Shown: positions 14,864 to 22,371 of the stretch, piece by piece
Layout of the letters: each line of letters starts with the position of its first letter
Position numbering within the stretch: position 1 is the first letter of the stretch
Assembly: GCA_038323835.1 (NCBI GenBank)
Contig: JBBQHI010000044.1
Coordinates: 1 to 32,876, forward strand
DNA length: 32,876 nt
Reading direction: 5' to 3'
Source: JACVRW01 sp038323835
GTDB taxonomy: Bacteria > Actinomycetota > Thermoleophilia > Solirubrobacterales > Thermoleophilaceae
Notes under the pieces: model-generated
What the model saw: only the letters and a program-made list of their open reading frames with translations
The model's database searches: none
Told to the model about the DNA's origin: nothing
Position numbers and translations under genes: made by a program

Positions 14864-16294
14864 GTGGTCGGGGACCGCCTGAGCGGGCTGGACGCATCTT
14901 TCCTGCACATCGAGAACTCGTCCGCGCACATGCACGTGGCCTCGGTGATGCTCTTCGAGGGGCCCCCTCCCCCCTATGACGACCTCCTGGAGGCCATCGA
15001 GCGCCGGCTCGGACTGGTCCCGCGCTACCGCCAGCGCCTCGCCTTCGTCCCGCTCGGCCAGGGCCGCCCGCGCTGGGTGGACGACCCGCATCTGAACCTG
15101 CGCTACCACGTACGCGCCACGGCGCTGCCCGCACCGGGCTCTGAGCGCCAGCTGATGGACCTGGCCGGCCGCGTCTTCTCCCAGCAGCTCGATCGGGACA
15201 AGCCGCTGTGGGAGATCTGGATCGTCGAGGGGTTGGAGGAGGATCGCTTCGCCCTGCTCGCCAAGACCCATCACGCGCTGGTGGACGGCGTCTCCGGGAT
15301 CGACATCGTGTCCGTCCTCTTCGACGCCTCCCCGCAGCCCTCGGCGCCGGTCGACGGAGGCCAGCGCTGGCTTCCGCGGCCGCTCCCGAGCGGCACCAAG
15401 CTGCTCGGCGAGGCGCTGCTCGAACGCGCCACGGTTCCCGCCGAGGTGGCTCGCTCCATGCGGGCGGTCTTCCGCGGGCCCCGGCGGGTGGTGAACGGGC
15501 TTCGCGACGCCGCCGTCGGCGTGGGCGCGATGGCCTGGGCGGGCCTCAACCCGGCCCCCTCGAGCCCCTACAACGCGTCCATCGGCCCCCACCGGCGCTT
15601 CACCGGCGTGCGCGCCGAGCTGCGCGACATCAAGGCCATCAAGGACTCGCTCGGGGGCACGATCAACGACGTGGTGCTGGCCACCGTGGCGGGCGCTCTC
15701 GGCCGCCACATGCGTCGTCGGGGGCAGGTCACGGACGGTGTGGAGCTGAAGGCCATGATCCCGGTCAGCGTGCGCTCCGACATGGAGCGCGGCGACCTCG
15801 GGAACCGGGTGGCGGCCATGATGGCCCCGCTCCCGGTGTGGTGCCAGGAGCCGCTCGCCCGGCTCGACATCGTCCGCGAGGAGCTGAGCGACCTGAAGAA
15901 GGGTGGGCAGGCGGTGGGCGCCCAGGTGATGACGGAGCTCTCCGGCTTCGCCCCGCCCACGATCATGGACCAGGCGGCGCGGCTGATGTCCCGGCAGCGC
16001 TTCTTCAACCTGGTGGTGACGAACGTGCCCGGCCCGCAGTTCCCGCTCTACCTGGCCGGCCGCCGGATGCTGGAGACCTTCCCGATGGTGCCGCTGGCCG
16101 CCGGGCAGGCTCTCGGCGTGGCCCTGCTCTCCTACGACGGAAAGATCAACTTCGGCCTCGTGGGGGACTACGACCTGATGTGGGACCTGGACGAGCTCGC
16201 CGACGACGTGCGCGCCTCACTCGAGGAGCTGGCCGACGTGGCCGGAGTGCGCCTCACCGCGCAGCGGCACGGCTTCTCGGCCGTGGAGGCATGA
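14864..16294 (+). CDS. wax ester synthase/diacylglycerol acyltransferase (WS/DGAT)
   Basis: 476 aa. It starts RLSGLDASFLHIE, the standard WS/DGAT N-terminus, and has the catalytic HHALVDG (His136-His137, Asp141-Gly142). NDVVLATVAGALG and NVPGPQFPLYLAGRRM are the conserved C-terminal blocks. It uses acyl-CoA to esterify diacylglycerol or long-chain alcohols, giving storage lipid at the membrane or lipid bodies. GTG 14864 is chosen for its SD; the upstream ATG at 14771 falls inside the Crp-like site. The stop overlaps the deacylase ATG by 4 nt. Confidence 0.93.
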   Translation: MVGDRLSGLDASFLHIENSSAHMHVASVMLFEGPPPPYDDLLEAIERRLGLVPRYRQRLAFVPLGQGRPRWVDDPHLNLRYHVRATALPAPGSERQLMDLAGRVFSQQLDRDKPLWEIWIVEGLEEDRFALLAKTHHALVDGVSGIDIVSVLFDASPQPSAPVDGGQRWLPRPLPSGTKLLGEALLERATVPAEVARSMRAVFRGPRRVVNGLRDAAVGVGAMAWAGLNPAPSSPYNASIGPHRRFTGVRAELRDIKAIKDSLGGTINDVVLATVAGALGRHMRRRGQVTDGVELKAMIPVSVRSDMERGDLGNRVAAMMAPLPVWCQEPLARLDIVREELSDLKKGGQAVGAQVMTELSGFAPPTIMDQAARLMSRQRFFNLVVTNVPGPQFPLYLAGRRMLETFPMVPLAAGQALGVALLSYDGKINFGLVGDYDLMWDLDELADDVRASLEELADVAGVRLTAQRHGFSAVEA

Positions 16295-16749
16295 GAGACA
16301 GCGTCGAGAGCAGTGCCCGGTCGCTCGGCCTCGTAATGGAGGTCCGGCGGCTGGACGCGTCCACTCGCACCGTGAGCGACGCCGCGCTCGCCATCGGCTG
16401 CCAGGAGGCCGAGATCGCGAAGTCGATCGTCTTCATCGCCGACGGCGACCCGGCGGTCTGCGTGGCCTCGGGGCGCCACCGGATCGACACCGAGAAGCTC
16501 GCCGACGCCCTCGACGTGGCCGTGGTGCGCCAGGCCGCGGCGGACGAGGTGCGCGCCGCCACCGGCTTCGCCATCGGCGGAGTGCCTCCGTTCGGTCACG
16601 ACCTGCCGGTGGTCCTCGACGAGGAGCTCCTCAAGCACGAGCGGGTGTGGGCCGCCGCCGGCGATCCGCACAGCCTCTTCTCGGTGGACCCGCGCGAGCT
16701 CGCGCGATGTACCAGCGCCACCGTGGCCGCTGTGGGCGAGGACGCCTGA
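16291..16749 (+). CDS. YbaK/ProX-type aminoacyl-tRNA deacylase
   Basis: 152 aa. It has the YbaK fold pattern: AEIAKSIVFIADGDPAVCVASG with the catalytic-type Lys in AKSIVF, then GFAIGGVPPFGH and VLDEELLKHERVWAAAGDPHSLF. Such proteins hydrolyse mischarged tRNA (Cys- or Ala-tRNAPro) in trans to prolyl-tRNA synthetase. The window's ProRS has its own editing insertion, so this one may act on another substrate. ATGA overlap with the acyltransferase and GGAGG before the ATG indicate an operon. Confidence 0.88.
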   Translation: MRDSVESSARSLGLVMEVRRLDASTRTVSDAALAIGCQEAEIAKSIVFIADGDPAVCVASGRHRIDTEKLADALDVAVVRQAAADEVRAATGFAIGGVPPFGHDLPVVLDEELLKHERVWAAAGDPHSLFSVDPRELARCTSATVAAVGEDA

Positions 16750-16751
16750 GC

Positions 16752-18479
16752 TCACGGCCCGGAGCGGGAGAGCGAGAGCCGCAGCAGTCTCAGGCCCGCG
16801 AGCAGGACGGTGGCGAGCAGAGTCCAGACCGGCCAGAAGTAACCGGCCCCGGCCGCCAGCCAGATGCCCACCAGCAGCAGGTCCAGGATCCCCAGCGCGC
16901 CGATCGTGAGGATCGCGCGGCGCCGGCCCATCTCCCGGCGAAAGGCGCGCTGGCCCTCCACCAGGCCCGCCGGCAGGCCGGAGTCTCGCGGCGTCGGGTT
17001 GGCGAGCGTGAGCCACGCGTCGAGCGCCGCCACCGCGGCCAATCCCAGGAGCGGCCACACGATCCAGGTGGAGCCGGCGCTCGTGAGCAGCCAGATCACC
17101 ACCAGCAGGGAAGCCACCCCGCCCAGGGCGCCCAGCCGGTAGCGGAGGCGGCGCCCGCGGCGCTCGTCGCGCCGGTCCGCCTCCGCGTCCGCGAGCGGCC
17201 GGAGACCGGGCAGGGGAAGCCCGTCCACCCGCTGCGGCTCGAGCGGGATCTCGGCCCGGAGAACGGTGCCGCTCCCCCTCTGGCTCTCGATGCTCAGAGT
17301 TCCGTCGAGCGCCTCCACGCGGTCCTCGAGCCCGGTCAACCCCGATCCGGAGCCCACGGACGCCCCGCCGGCGCCGTCGTCGCGCACCTCCACCACCAGC
17401 GCGCCGTTGTTCGCGGTGGCGCTCACCGAGGCCGCGGACGCCCCCGCGTGCTTGGCGGCGTTGGTGAGGCTCTCGGAGACGATGAAGTAGGCCGCGGCCT
17501 CCATCTGGTCCGCCAGCGGCCGGTCGGGCACGGCCACCACCTCCACGGGCAGCGCGGACCGTGAGGCGAGGTCCTCCAGCGCGCTGGCCAGCCCGCGGTT
17601 GGTGAGGATGGCCGGATGGATGCCACGGGCCAGGTCGCGCAGCTCGTCGATGGCCAGCCGGGCCTCGATGCCGGCGCGGCGCACCAGCTCCTCGCCCTCC
17701 GCGTCGCCCCGGCCCGCTGCCTGGCGCTCGGCCAGGCGAAGCGTCAGCGCGAGTGACACCAACCGCTGCTGAGCGCCGTCGTGCAGGTCGCGCTCCAGGC
17801 GCCGGCGCTCGGCGTCGGCCGCCTCGATCACGCGCGCCCGCGCCCCGCGCAGCTCGTGCACCTCGGCCTTCAGGGCGGGGTCGAGGTTCGAGCCGAGCAG
17901 CAGCTCGGCGTACTGCGTGTACAGGCCCGCCCCCCGGTTGATGGCGCGCACGCCCAGGAAGGTGGCCAGCGCGCCCACGGGCACGAGCAGCAGCGCCTCG
18001 GGAAGCGTGTCGGCCGAGAAGATCCCGACCTCGTAGCCACCGGGAACGGCCCAGAACATGAGGGGCGCGGTGATCGCCCCCGCGGCCACGCCGACGATCG
18101 CCGCCGTGACGGTGAAGCTCACGATGCCGACCGGCAGCTGGAGAAGCAGGAAGACCAGGTCCTTCCACGTGGCCGGGTCGGCGAGCCGCCCCCGCAGCCG
18201 GTACCACCAGGAGCCGTCCGCGTCCGGGCGGTAGGGCGGCGCGATCGGGGTGCCGAGGAGCGTGCCGATCAGGCGTCGCTCCACCCCCGCATTCCAGCGC
18301 CACGCGATCAGCGAGGCGACGAGGATCGGGATGCCCACGATGATCACGGCCAGTGCTATCCCGGTGGTGAGGGCGACGCTCAGGAAGGTGAACTCGGCGA
18401 TGCCCAGCGGGAGCGCGAGCAGCAGGTAGGCGATGCGCCCGTAGAAGCGGGGATCGAGGATCTGGCGCACGGTCTGCAT
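16752..18479 (-). CDS. NarL/DesK-type sensor histidine kinase with C-terminal membrane segments
   Basis: 575 aa. The N-terminal half (about 1-180) has four or more helices and resembles the putative sensor domain PF13796. Then come HisKA_3 with phosphoacceptor H233 (LERDLHDGAQQR) and the ATPase domain with N340 (ESLTNAAKH) and DDGAGG near 367-372. After it, residues about 430-575 add four hydrophobic helices in two similar pairs, like 2TM domains. Kinases of this group normally end after the ATPase domain. No response regulator is adjacent. TAGCCT is 11 nt before the ATG. Confidence 0.88.
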   Translation of the reverse strand: MQTVRQILDPRFYGRIAYLLLALPLGIAEFTFLSVALTTGIALAVIIVGIPILVASLIAWRWNAGVERRLIGTLLGTPIAPPYRPDADGSWWYRLRGRLADPATWKDLVFLLLQLPVGIVSFTVTAAIVGVAAGAITAPLMFWAVPGGYEVGIFSADTLPEALLLVPVGALATFLGVRAINRGAGLYTQYAELLLGSNLDPALKAEVHELRGARARVIEAADAERRRLERDLHDGAQQRLVSLALTLRLAERQAAGRGDAEGEELVRRAGIEARLAIDELRDLARGIHPAILTNRGLASALEDLASRSALPVEVVAVPDRPLADQMEAAAYFIVSESLTNAAKHAGASAASVSATANNGALVVEVRDDGAGGASVGSGSGLTGLEDRVEALDGTLSIESQRGSGTVLRAEIPLEPQRVDGLPLPGLRPLADAEADRRDERRGRRLRYRLGALGGVASLLVVIWLLTSAGSTWIVWPLLGLAAVAALDAWLTLANPTPRDSGLPAGLVEGQRAFRREMGRRRAILTIGALGILDLLLVGIWLAAGAGYFWPVWTLLATVLLAGLRLLRLSLSRSGP

Positions 18480-18520
18480 TTCGCCTGCCCAGGCTAATCG
18501 CGGGGACCGCGCCGGGCCAG

Positions 18521-18715
18521 GTGGGCAGCCGGGGTGGCGCGAGTGCGGCTAACCGCACCCTGCCGCCGGTCCGGATGCGCGGAATCGGCAGGCGCGCGCC
18601 GCGCCCGGCCGGCTTCCGCGCCTACTGGCGCGAGTGGTTGCATTTCGAGCACCGCGTGCAGAGCGCGCGACAGCTCGATCTCACCCTCGGATGCGCGCCG
18701 CAGAACCCGCGATAA
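18521..18715 (+). CDS. possible small protein before nadE
   Basis: Up to 64 aa, ending at TAA 18713-18715. The C-terminal half (FRAYWREWLHFEHRVQSARQ) is aromatic and helix-like and reads better than random high-GC coding. An internal ATG at 18575 is an alternative start. No promoter or SD was found, and the minus strand is also open here. Its stop lies within the putative nadE -10 region. Confidence 0.2.
   Translation: MGSRGGASAANRTLPPVRMRGIGRRAPRPAGFRAYWREWLHFEHRVQSARQLDLTLGCAPQNPR
18543..18558. other. perfect 6-bp hairpin in the kinase/nadE gap
   Basis: GTGCGG and CCGCAC pair perfectly around CTAA. The site lies between the divergent kinase and nadE genes in an otherwise featureless 240-bp gap. 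It could be an operator or a chance palindrome. Confidence 0.25.
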
Positions 18716-18716
18716 T
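18711..18716 (+). promoter_or_regulatory. putative -10 box of nadE
   Basis: GATAAT ends 6 nt before ATG 18723 in GC-rich surroundings. A GAGGA overlaps the start codon region too closely to serve as a normal SD, so a leaderless start is likely. Confidence 0.45.
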
Positions 18717-18722
18717 CGAGGA

Positions 18723-20513
18723 ATGAGCGAATTGCTCCGAGTCGCGCTGGCACAGATCGACCCCACCGTCGGGGACATCCCCGGCAACGCGCGCAAGATC
18801 GCCGACTACACCGCTCGCGCACGCGAGCACGAGGCCTCCATGGTGGTCTTTCCGGAGCTGACCCTCACCGGGTACCCGCCGGAGGACCTGCTGCTCAAGA
18901 CGAGCTTCCTCGACGCGGCCGCCGCCGCACTCGAGGAGCTGGCCGCCCAGACGCACGGGATCGTGGCCGTGGTGGGCTTCCCCGAGCGGGCCGACGACGT
19001 GTACAACGCCGCGGCCGTGCTCGCCGACGGCCGGGTGGCCGCGGTCTACCGCAAGATGTACCTGCCGAACTACGGCGTCTTCGACGAGCACCGTTACTTC
19101 CAGAGCGGCTCTGAGGCCGTGACGTTCGAGCTCAACGGGATCTCCGTGGGCATCTCGATCTGCGAGGACATCTGGGAGCCCGGGCCGCCCGCGATGTCCG
19201 AGGCGCTGGCGGGCGCCCGGTTGCTGGTGAACCTCTCCGCCTCCCCCTACCGCCGCGGGTACGGACGGCATCGCGAGCGGATGATCGTGCAGCGCGCCGT
19301 GGACTATCTGTCCGCCGTGGTGTTCGTGAACACCGTGGGCGCCCAGGACGAGCTGGTCTTCGACGGCCACAGCCTGGCCGTGAACCCCGACGGGTCGGTG
19401 CTGGCGCGCTGCCCGCAGTTCGAGGAGCACCTGGCGCTGGCCACCATCGACCCCCGCGAGGTGGTGGCCGCGCGCCTGCGTGACACCCGCCACCGGGTGA
19501 ACGTGCGGCGCCAGCGCCGGGCCCTCCGCCGGGCACAGCCCGACGTGCCGGTGGTGAGCCACGCGAGCCTGGCCGTGGAATCTCCCGCTGACCGCGTCAG
19601 TGGCGAGCTCGCCCCCGTCCTCGAGGACCACGACGAGGTGTACGCGGCGCTTCGCACCGGGCTTCGCGACTACGTGGAGAAGAACGGCTTCGAACACGTG
19701 GTGCTGGCGCTGTCCGGGGGAATCGACTCCGCTCTGGTGGCGATGATCGCCGCCGACGCCGTGGGGCCGGACAGGGTCACCTGCGTGTCCATGCCTTCGC
19801 CCTACTCGAGCGACGGCACCCGGGCGGACGCCCGCGCCATCGCGGAGAACCTCGGCACCGCGTTCATGGAGCTGCCGATCGAGGACGCCATGGGCAGCTA
19901 CGCGGAGATGCTGGCCGCGCCGTTCGCCGGCTCCGAGCCCGACATCACCGAGGAGAACATCCAGGCTCGCATCCGGGGGAACGCCGTCATGGCCCTGTCG
20001 AACAAGTTCGGATGGCTGGTGCTCACCACCGGGAACAAGTCGGAGCTGTCGGTGGGCTACGCCACCCTCTACGGCGACATGGCGGGAGGCCTCGCGGTCC
20101 TGAAGGACGTGTACAAGGGCCTGGTCTACGACCTCGTGCGCTGGCGCAACCAGCGCGCCGGGCGAGATCTGGTGCCCGCGTCGGTGCTGGAGCGCCCGCC
20201 CTCGGCCGAGCTCCGCCACGAGCAGCGTGACGACGAGTCGCTGCCGCCCTACGAGGTGCTCGACGCCATCCTCGAGGGCTACATCGAAGACGACCTCGAC
20301 GCCGCGGAGCTCGTGGCCCGCTCGCTTCCGGCGGAGGACGTGGAGCGCGTGATCGCCATGGTGGACCGCGCGGAGTACAAGCGCCGCCAGGCCCCGCCCG
20401 GCATCAAGATCTCCACGCGCGCCTTCGGGCGTGATCGCCGCCTGCCGATAACGAACGGCTACCGGAGCGTGGTGGCTCCGGTGCCCGAGCGGCACCTCCG
20501 CGCCCTGAAGTAA
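18723..20513 (+). CDS. nadE: glutamine-dependent NAD+ synthetase
   Basis: 596 aa. The N-terminal nitrilase-type glutaminase domain has the triad E45 (VFPELTLTGYPPEDLL), K111 (YRKMYLPNYGVFDE) and C147 (ISICEDIW). The C-terminal synthetase has the ATP P-loop SGGIDS (331-336) and TTGNKSELSVGYATLYGD. It converts nicotinate adenine dinucleotide to NAD+ with ATP, using glutamine as ammonia source. ATG 18723 is fixed by the domain start and the -10 box. Its TAA overlaps the ATG of the cyclase gene by 1 nt. Confidence 0.95.
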   Translation: MSELLRVALAQIDPTVGDIPGNARKIADYTARAREHEASMVVFPELTLTGYPPEDLLLKTSFLDAAAAALEELAAQTHGIVAVVGFPERADDVYNAAAVLADGRVAAVYRKMYLPNYGVFDEHRYFQSGSEAVTFELNGISVGISICEDIWEPGPPAMSEALAGARLLVNLSASPYRRGYGRHRERMIVQRAVDYLSAVVFVNTVGAQDELVFDGHSLAVNPDGSVLARCPQFEEHLALATIDPREVVAARLRDTRHRVNVRRQRRALRRAQPDVPVVSHASLAVESPADRVSGELAPVLEDHDEVYAALRTGLRDYVEKNGFEHVVLALSGGIDSALVAMIAADAVGPDRVTCVSMPSPYSSDGTRADARAIAENLGTAFMELPIEDAMGSYAEMLAAPFAGSEPDITEENIQARIRGNAVMALSNKFGWLVLTTGNKSELSVGYATLYGDMAGGLAVLKDVYKGLVYDLVRWRNQRAGRDLVPASVLERPPSAELRHEQRDDESLPPYEVLDAILEGYIEDDLDAAELVARSLPAEDVERVIAMVDRAEYKRRQAPPGIKISTRAFGRDRRLPITNGYRSVVAPVPERHLRALK

Positions 20514-21892
20514 TGGCGACCGGCGGCGGCGTGCTCGGCCCGTCGGACTCCGGTGCGACGCGGGCGGCGGGCTGGGGCGCACTGCTGGCCCTTCCCCTGG
20601 CCGGGTTCGTGCTGCTGATGGCGGCGCCGGCCACCGACCTTCACTGGGAGCACCACCCCTCCCACTTCTGGCTGGTGCTTTCGGCCGCGATCACCAGCGC
20701 GGCGCTGGCCTTCACCACGTCCGGCATCGCCCTGCGCCGGGGCGACGCCCGCCTCTACCTCGTGTCGCTGGCCTTCCTTGCCGCGGCGGGATTCCTCGGC
20801 CTCCACGCGCTGGCCACCCCGGGGGTCCTGCTCGACGGGCCCAACCAGGGCTTCACCATCGCCACCCCGCTCGGCCTGCTTCTGGCCGGGCTGTTCGCCG
20901 CCGCCTCCGCCCTCCCGCTGAGCCCGGAGCGCTCGCGTGCCGTGATCCGGCGGGCGCAGCTGCTGCGCGGCGCCCTGATCGCCGCGATGATGGCCTGGGC
21001 GGCCCTCTCGCTCGGCTCGCTGGCGCCGCTCGACGATCCCACCCCGGTCGAGCGAGCCTCCGGGGGGCTGGTGGTGATCGCCGCCGCGGCCGTGGCGCTC
21101 TACGCCTTTGCGGGGGCTCGCTACCTCGCGATGGCCGTGCGCAGCCGGTCGGCCATCCTGCTGTCGGTGGCCGCGGCCTGCGTGCTGCTGGGCGAGGCCG
21201 CGCTCGCCGTGGCGCTGGCCCGGAACTGGCACGCCAGCTGGTGGGAGTGGCACCTGCTCATGCTGTGCGCGTTCGGAGCGATCGCCTACAGCGCGCGGCG
21301 CGAGGAGAGCCAGGAGCGCTTCCGGGACCTCTACCTCGACGAGACGGCGGCGGGCAAGCGCGAGGTGAGCGTGCTGTTCGCCGATCTCGCCGGCTTCACC
21401 AGCTTCTCCGAGGGCCGCGACCCGCGCGAAGTGTCCGAGATGCTGAACGCCTACTTCGAGGTGGCCATCCCGCCGATAGTCGGCGCGCACGGCGGCCAGA
21501 TCGACAGCCTGACCGGCGATGCGCTGATGGCCACGTGGGGCACACGCGGTGACCAGCCCGATCACGCGCAGCGCGCCGTGCGTGCCGCACTCGACCTCCA
21601 GGAGCGTACGGCCGTTGTGGCCGCCCGCCACCCGGGCTGGCCCCGCTTCCGCGCCGGGGTGAACACCGGCGAGGCACTGGTGGGCGTGCTCGGAGCCGAG
21701 AGCGGCCGCAGCTACACGGTGATCGGGGACACCGTGAACGTGGCCTCCCGGCTCGAGTCCTCGGCTCCGCCCGGAGGCGTCATGGTGAGCGGGAGCACGC
21801 TGGCGGCGATCTCGGGGTTCGTGACCCGGCCGCTCGGGGCGCTCGACGTCAAGGGCAAGGAGGCGCCCGTGGAGGCCCACCTCGTGAGTTAG
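20513..21892 (+). CDS. membrane-bound class III nucleotidyl cyclase
   Basis: 459 aa. About eight transmembrane helices (residues 20-260) precede one cyclase catalytic domain. Metal residues D291 (LFADLAGFTSF) and D336 (TGDALMATWG) are present, as are the transition-state pair N409/R413 (GDTVNVASRLE) and T402 at a base-specifying position. The usual Lys before the second metal Asp (KxxGD) is Ser332, so nucleotide choice or activity may differ from ordinary adenylate cyclases. It is probably active as a dimer. Translation is likely coupled to nadE (TAATG). Confidence 0.88.
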   Translation: MATGGGVLGPSDSGATRAAGWGALLALPLAGFVLLMAAPATDLHWEHHPSHFWLVLSAAITSAALAFTTSGIALRRGDARLYLVSLAFLAAAGFLGLHALATPGVLLDGPNQGFTIATPLGLLLAGLFAAASALPLSPERSRAVIRRAQLLRGALIAAMMAWAALSLGSLAPLDDPTPVERASGGLVVIAAAAVALYAFAGARYLAMAVRSRSAILLSVAAACVLLGEAALAVALARNWHASWWEWHLLMLCAFGAIAYSARREESQERFRDLYLDETAAGKREVSVLFADLAGFTSFSEGRDPREVSEMLNAYFEVAIPPIVGAHGGQIDSLTGDALMATWGTRGDQPDHAQRAVRAALDLQERTAVVAARHPGWPRFRAGVNTGEALVGVLGAESGRSYTVIGDTVNVASRLESSAPPGGVMVSGSTLAAISGFVTRPLGALDVKGKEAPVEAHLVS

Positions 21893-21901
21893 GCGTGGTT
21901 C

Positions 21902-21938
21902 GGTGCTCGTCCGATCACCGATCGGGCTCCGCTCCTCC
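21902..21938. repeat. Hairpin repeat, single unit
   Basis: Full unit with stem GTCCGATC (21909-21916) / GATCGGGC (21920-21927), loop ACC; the T pairs as G-U in RNA. It lies between convergent genes, and the thioesterase stop (21915-21917) falls inside it, so the repeat encodes the last residues of that protein (GGAEPDR). Confidence 0.85.
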
Positions 21939-22346
21939 CTCGCGCTGCTTTCGCACGGCCAGCGTCACGCGCGACGTGGCGCACAGGCGCCCGTGGTCGT
22001 CGGTGAACTGCACGTCCCAGACCCACGTGGTGCGGCCGCGGTGGAACGGCCGGCCGGCCACGTGCACGGTGCCGTCCATGACGGGGCGCAGGAACGTGGT
22101 GCTGTTCGACTGGCCTACGGCGAACTTGCCGTCCCTGGACACGAGCACGTGCGTGGTGAGCGACGCGAGCGACTCCGCCATCGACGCGTAGGCCCCTCCG
22201 TGAACCAGGCCGAAGGGCTGGCACACGCGGTTCTCGACGGCGAAGCGGCCGCGGGCCCCCTCCTCGCCCGCCTCGATCAGCTCGAAGCCGAGGACGTCGT
22301 CCAATGTCCCCGGGACGGGGAAGCTGCTCACGTCCGGTTCGGCCAC
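21915..22346 (-). CDS. PaaI-type hotdog thioesterase
   Basis: 143 aa from GTG 22346. The hotdog-fold signature GLVHGGAYASMAESLAS is typical of the PaaI/YdiI group that hydrolyses acyl- or aryl-CoA; SNSTTFLRPV and the GRTTWVWDVQFTDD strand follow. Substrate is not inferable. TAGCCT lies 6 nt before the GTG. The stop codon and last residues come from the hairpin repeat, so the original C-terminus was probably altered when the repeat inserted. Confidence 0.88.
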   Translation of the reverse strand: MAEPDVSSFPVPGTLDDVLGFELIEAGEEGARGRFAVENRVCQPFGLVHGGAYASMAESLASLTTHVLVSRDGKFAVGQSNSTTFLRPVMDGTVHVAGRPFHRGRTTWVWDVQFTDDHGRLCATSRVTLAVRKQREGGAEPDR

Positions 22347-22352
22347 GCGCGC

Positions 22353-22362
22353 AGGCTATCGT
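22353..22362. promoter_or_regulatory. overlapping divergent -10 boxes
   Basis: TAGCCT (22358-22353, minus) lies 6 nt before GTG 22346 and TATCGT (22357-22362, plus) lies 9 nt before GTG 22372; they overlap by 2 bp. Both directions lack an SD. This is the second such junction in the window. Confidence 0.5.
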
Positions 22363-22371
22363 TCGGCCTTC

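Noticed and set aside
16168..18558. Very long minus-strand open frame (796 aa) across the deacylase and kinase genes
   Set aside because: It is Arg/Gly/Pro-rich with no domain pattern and lies out of frame over well-recognised genes; high GC leaves such frames open by chance.
18681..20582. Long minus-strand open frame opposite nadE
   Set aside because: His/Gly/Arg-rich translation with no motifs; nadE on the other strand has all catalytic residues.
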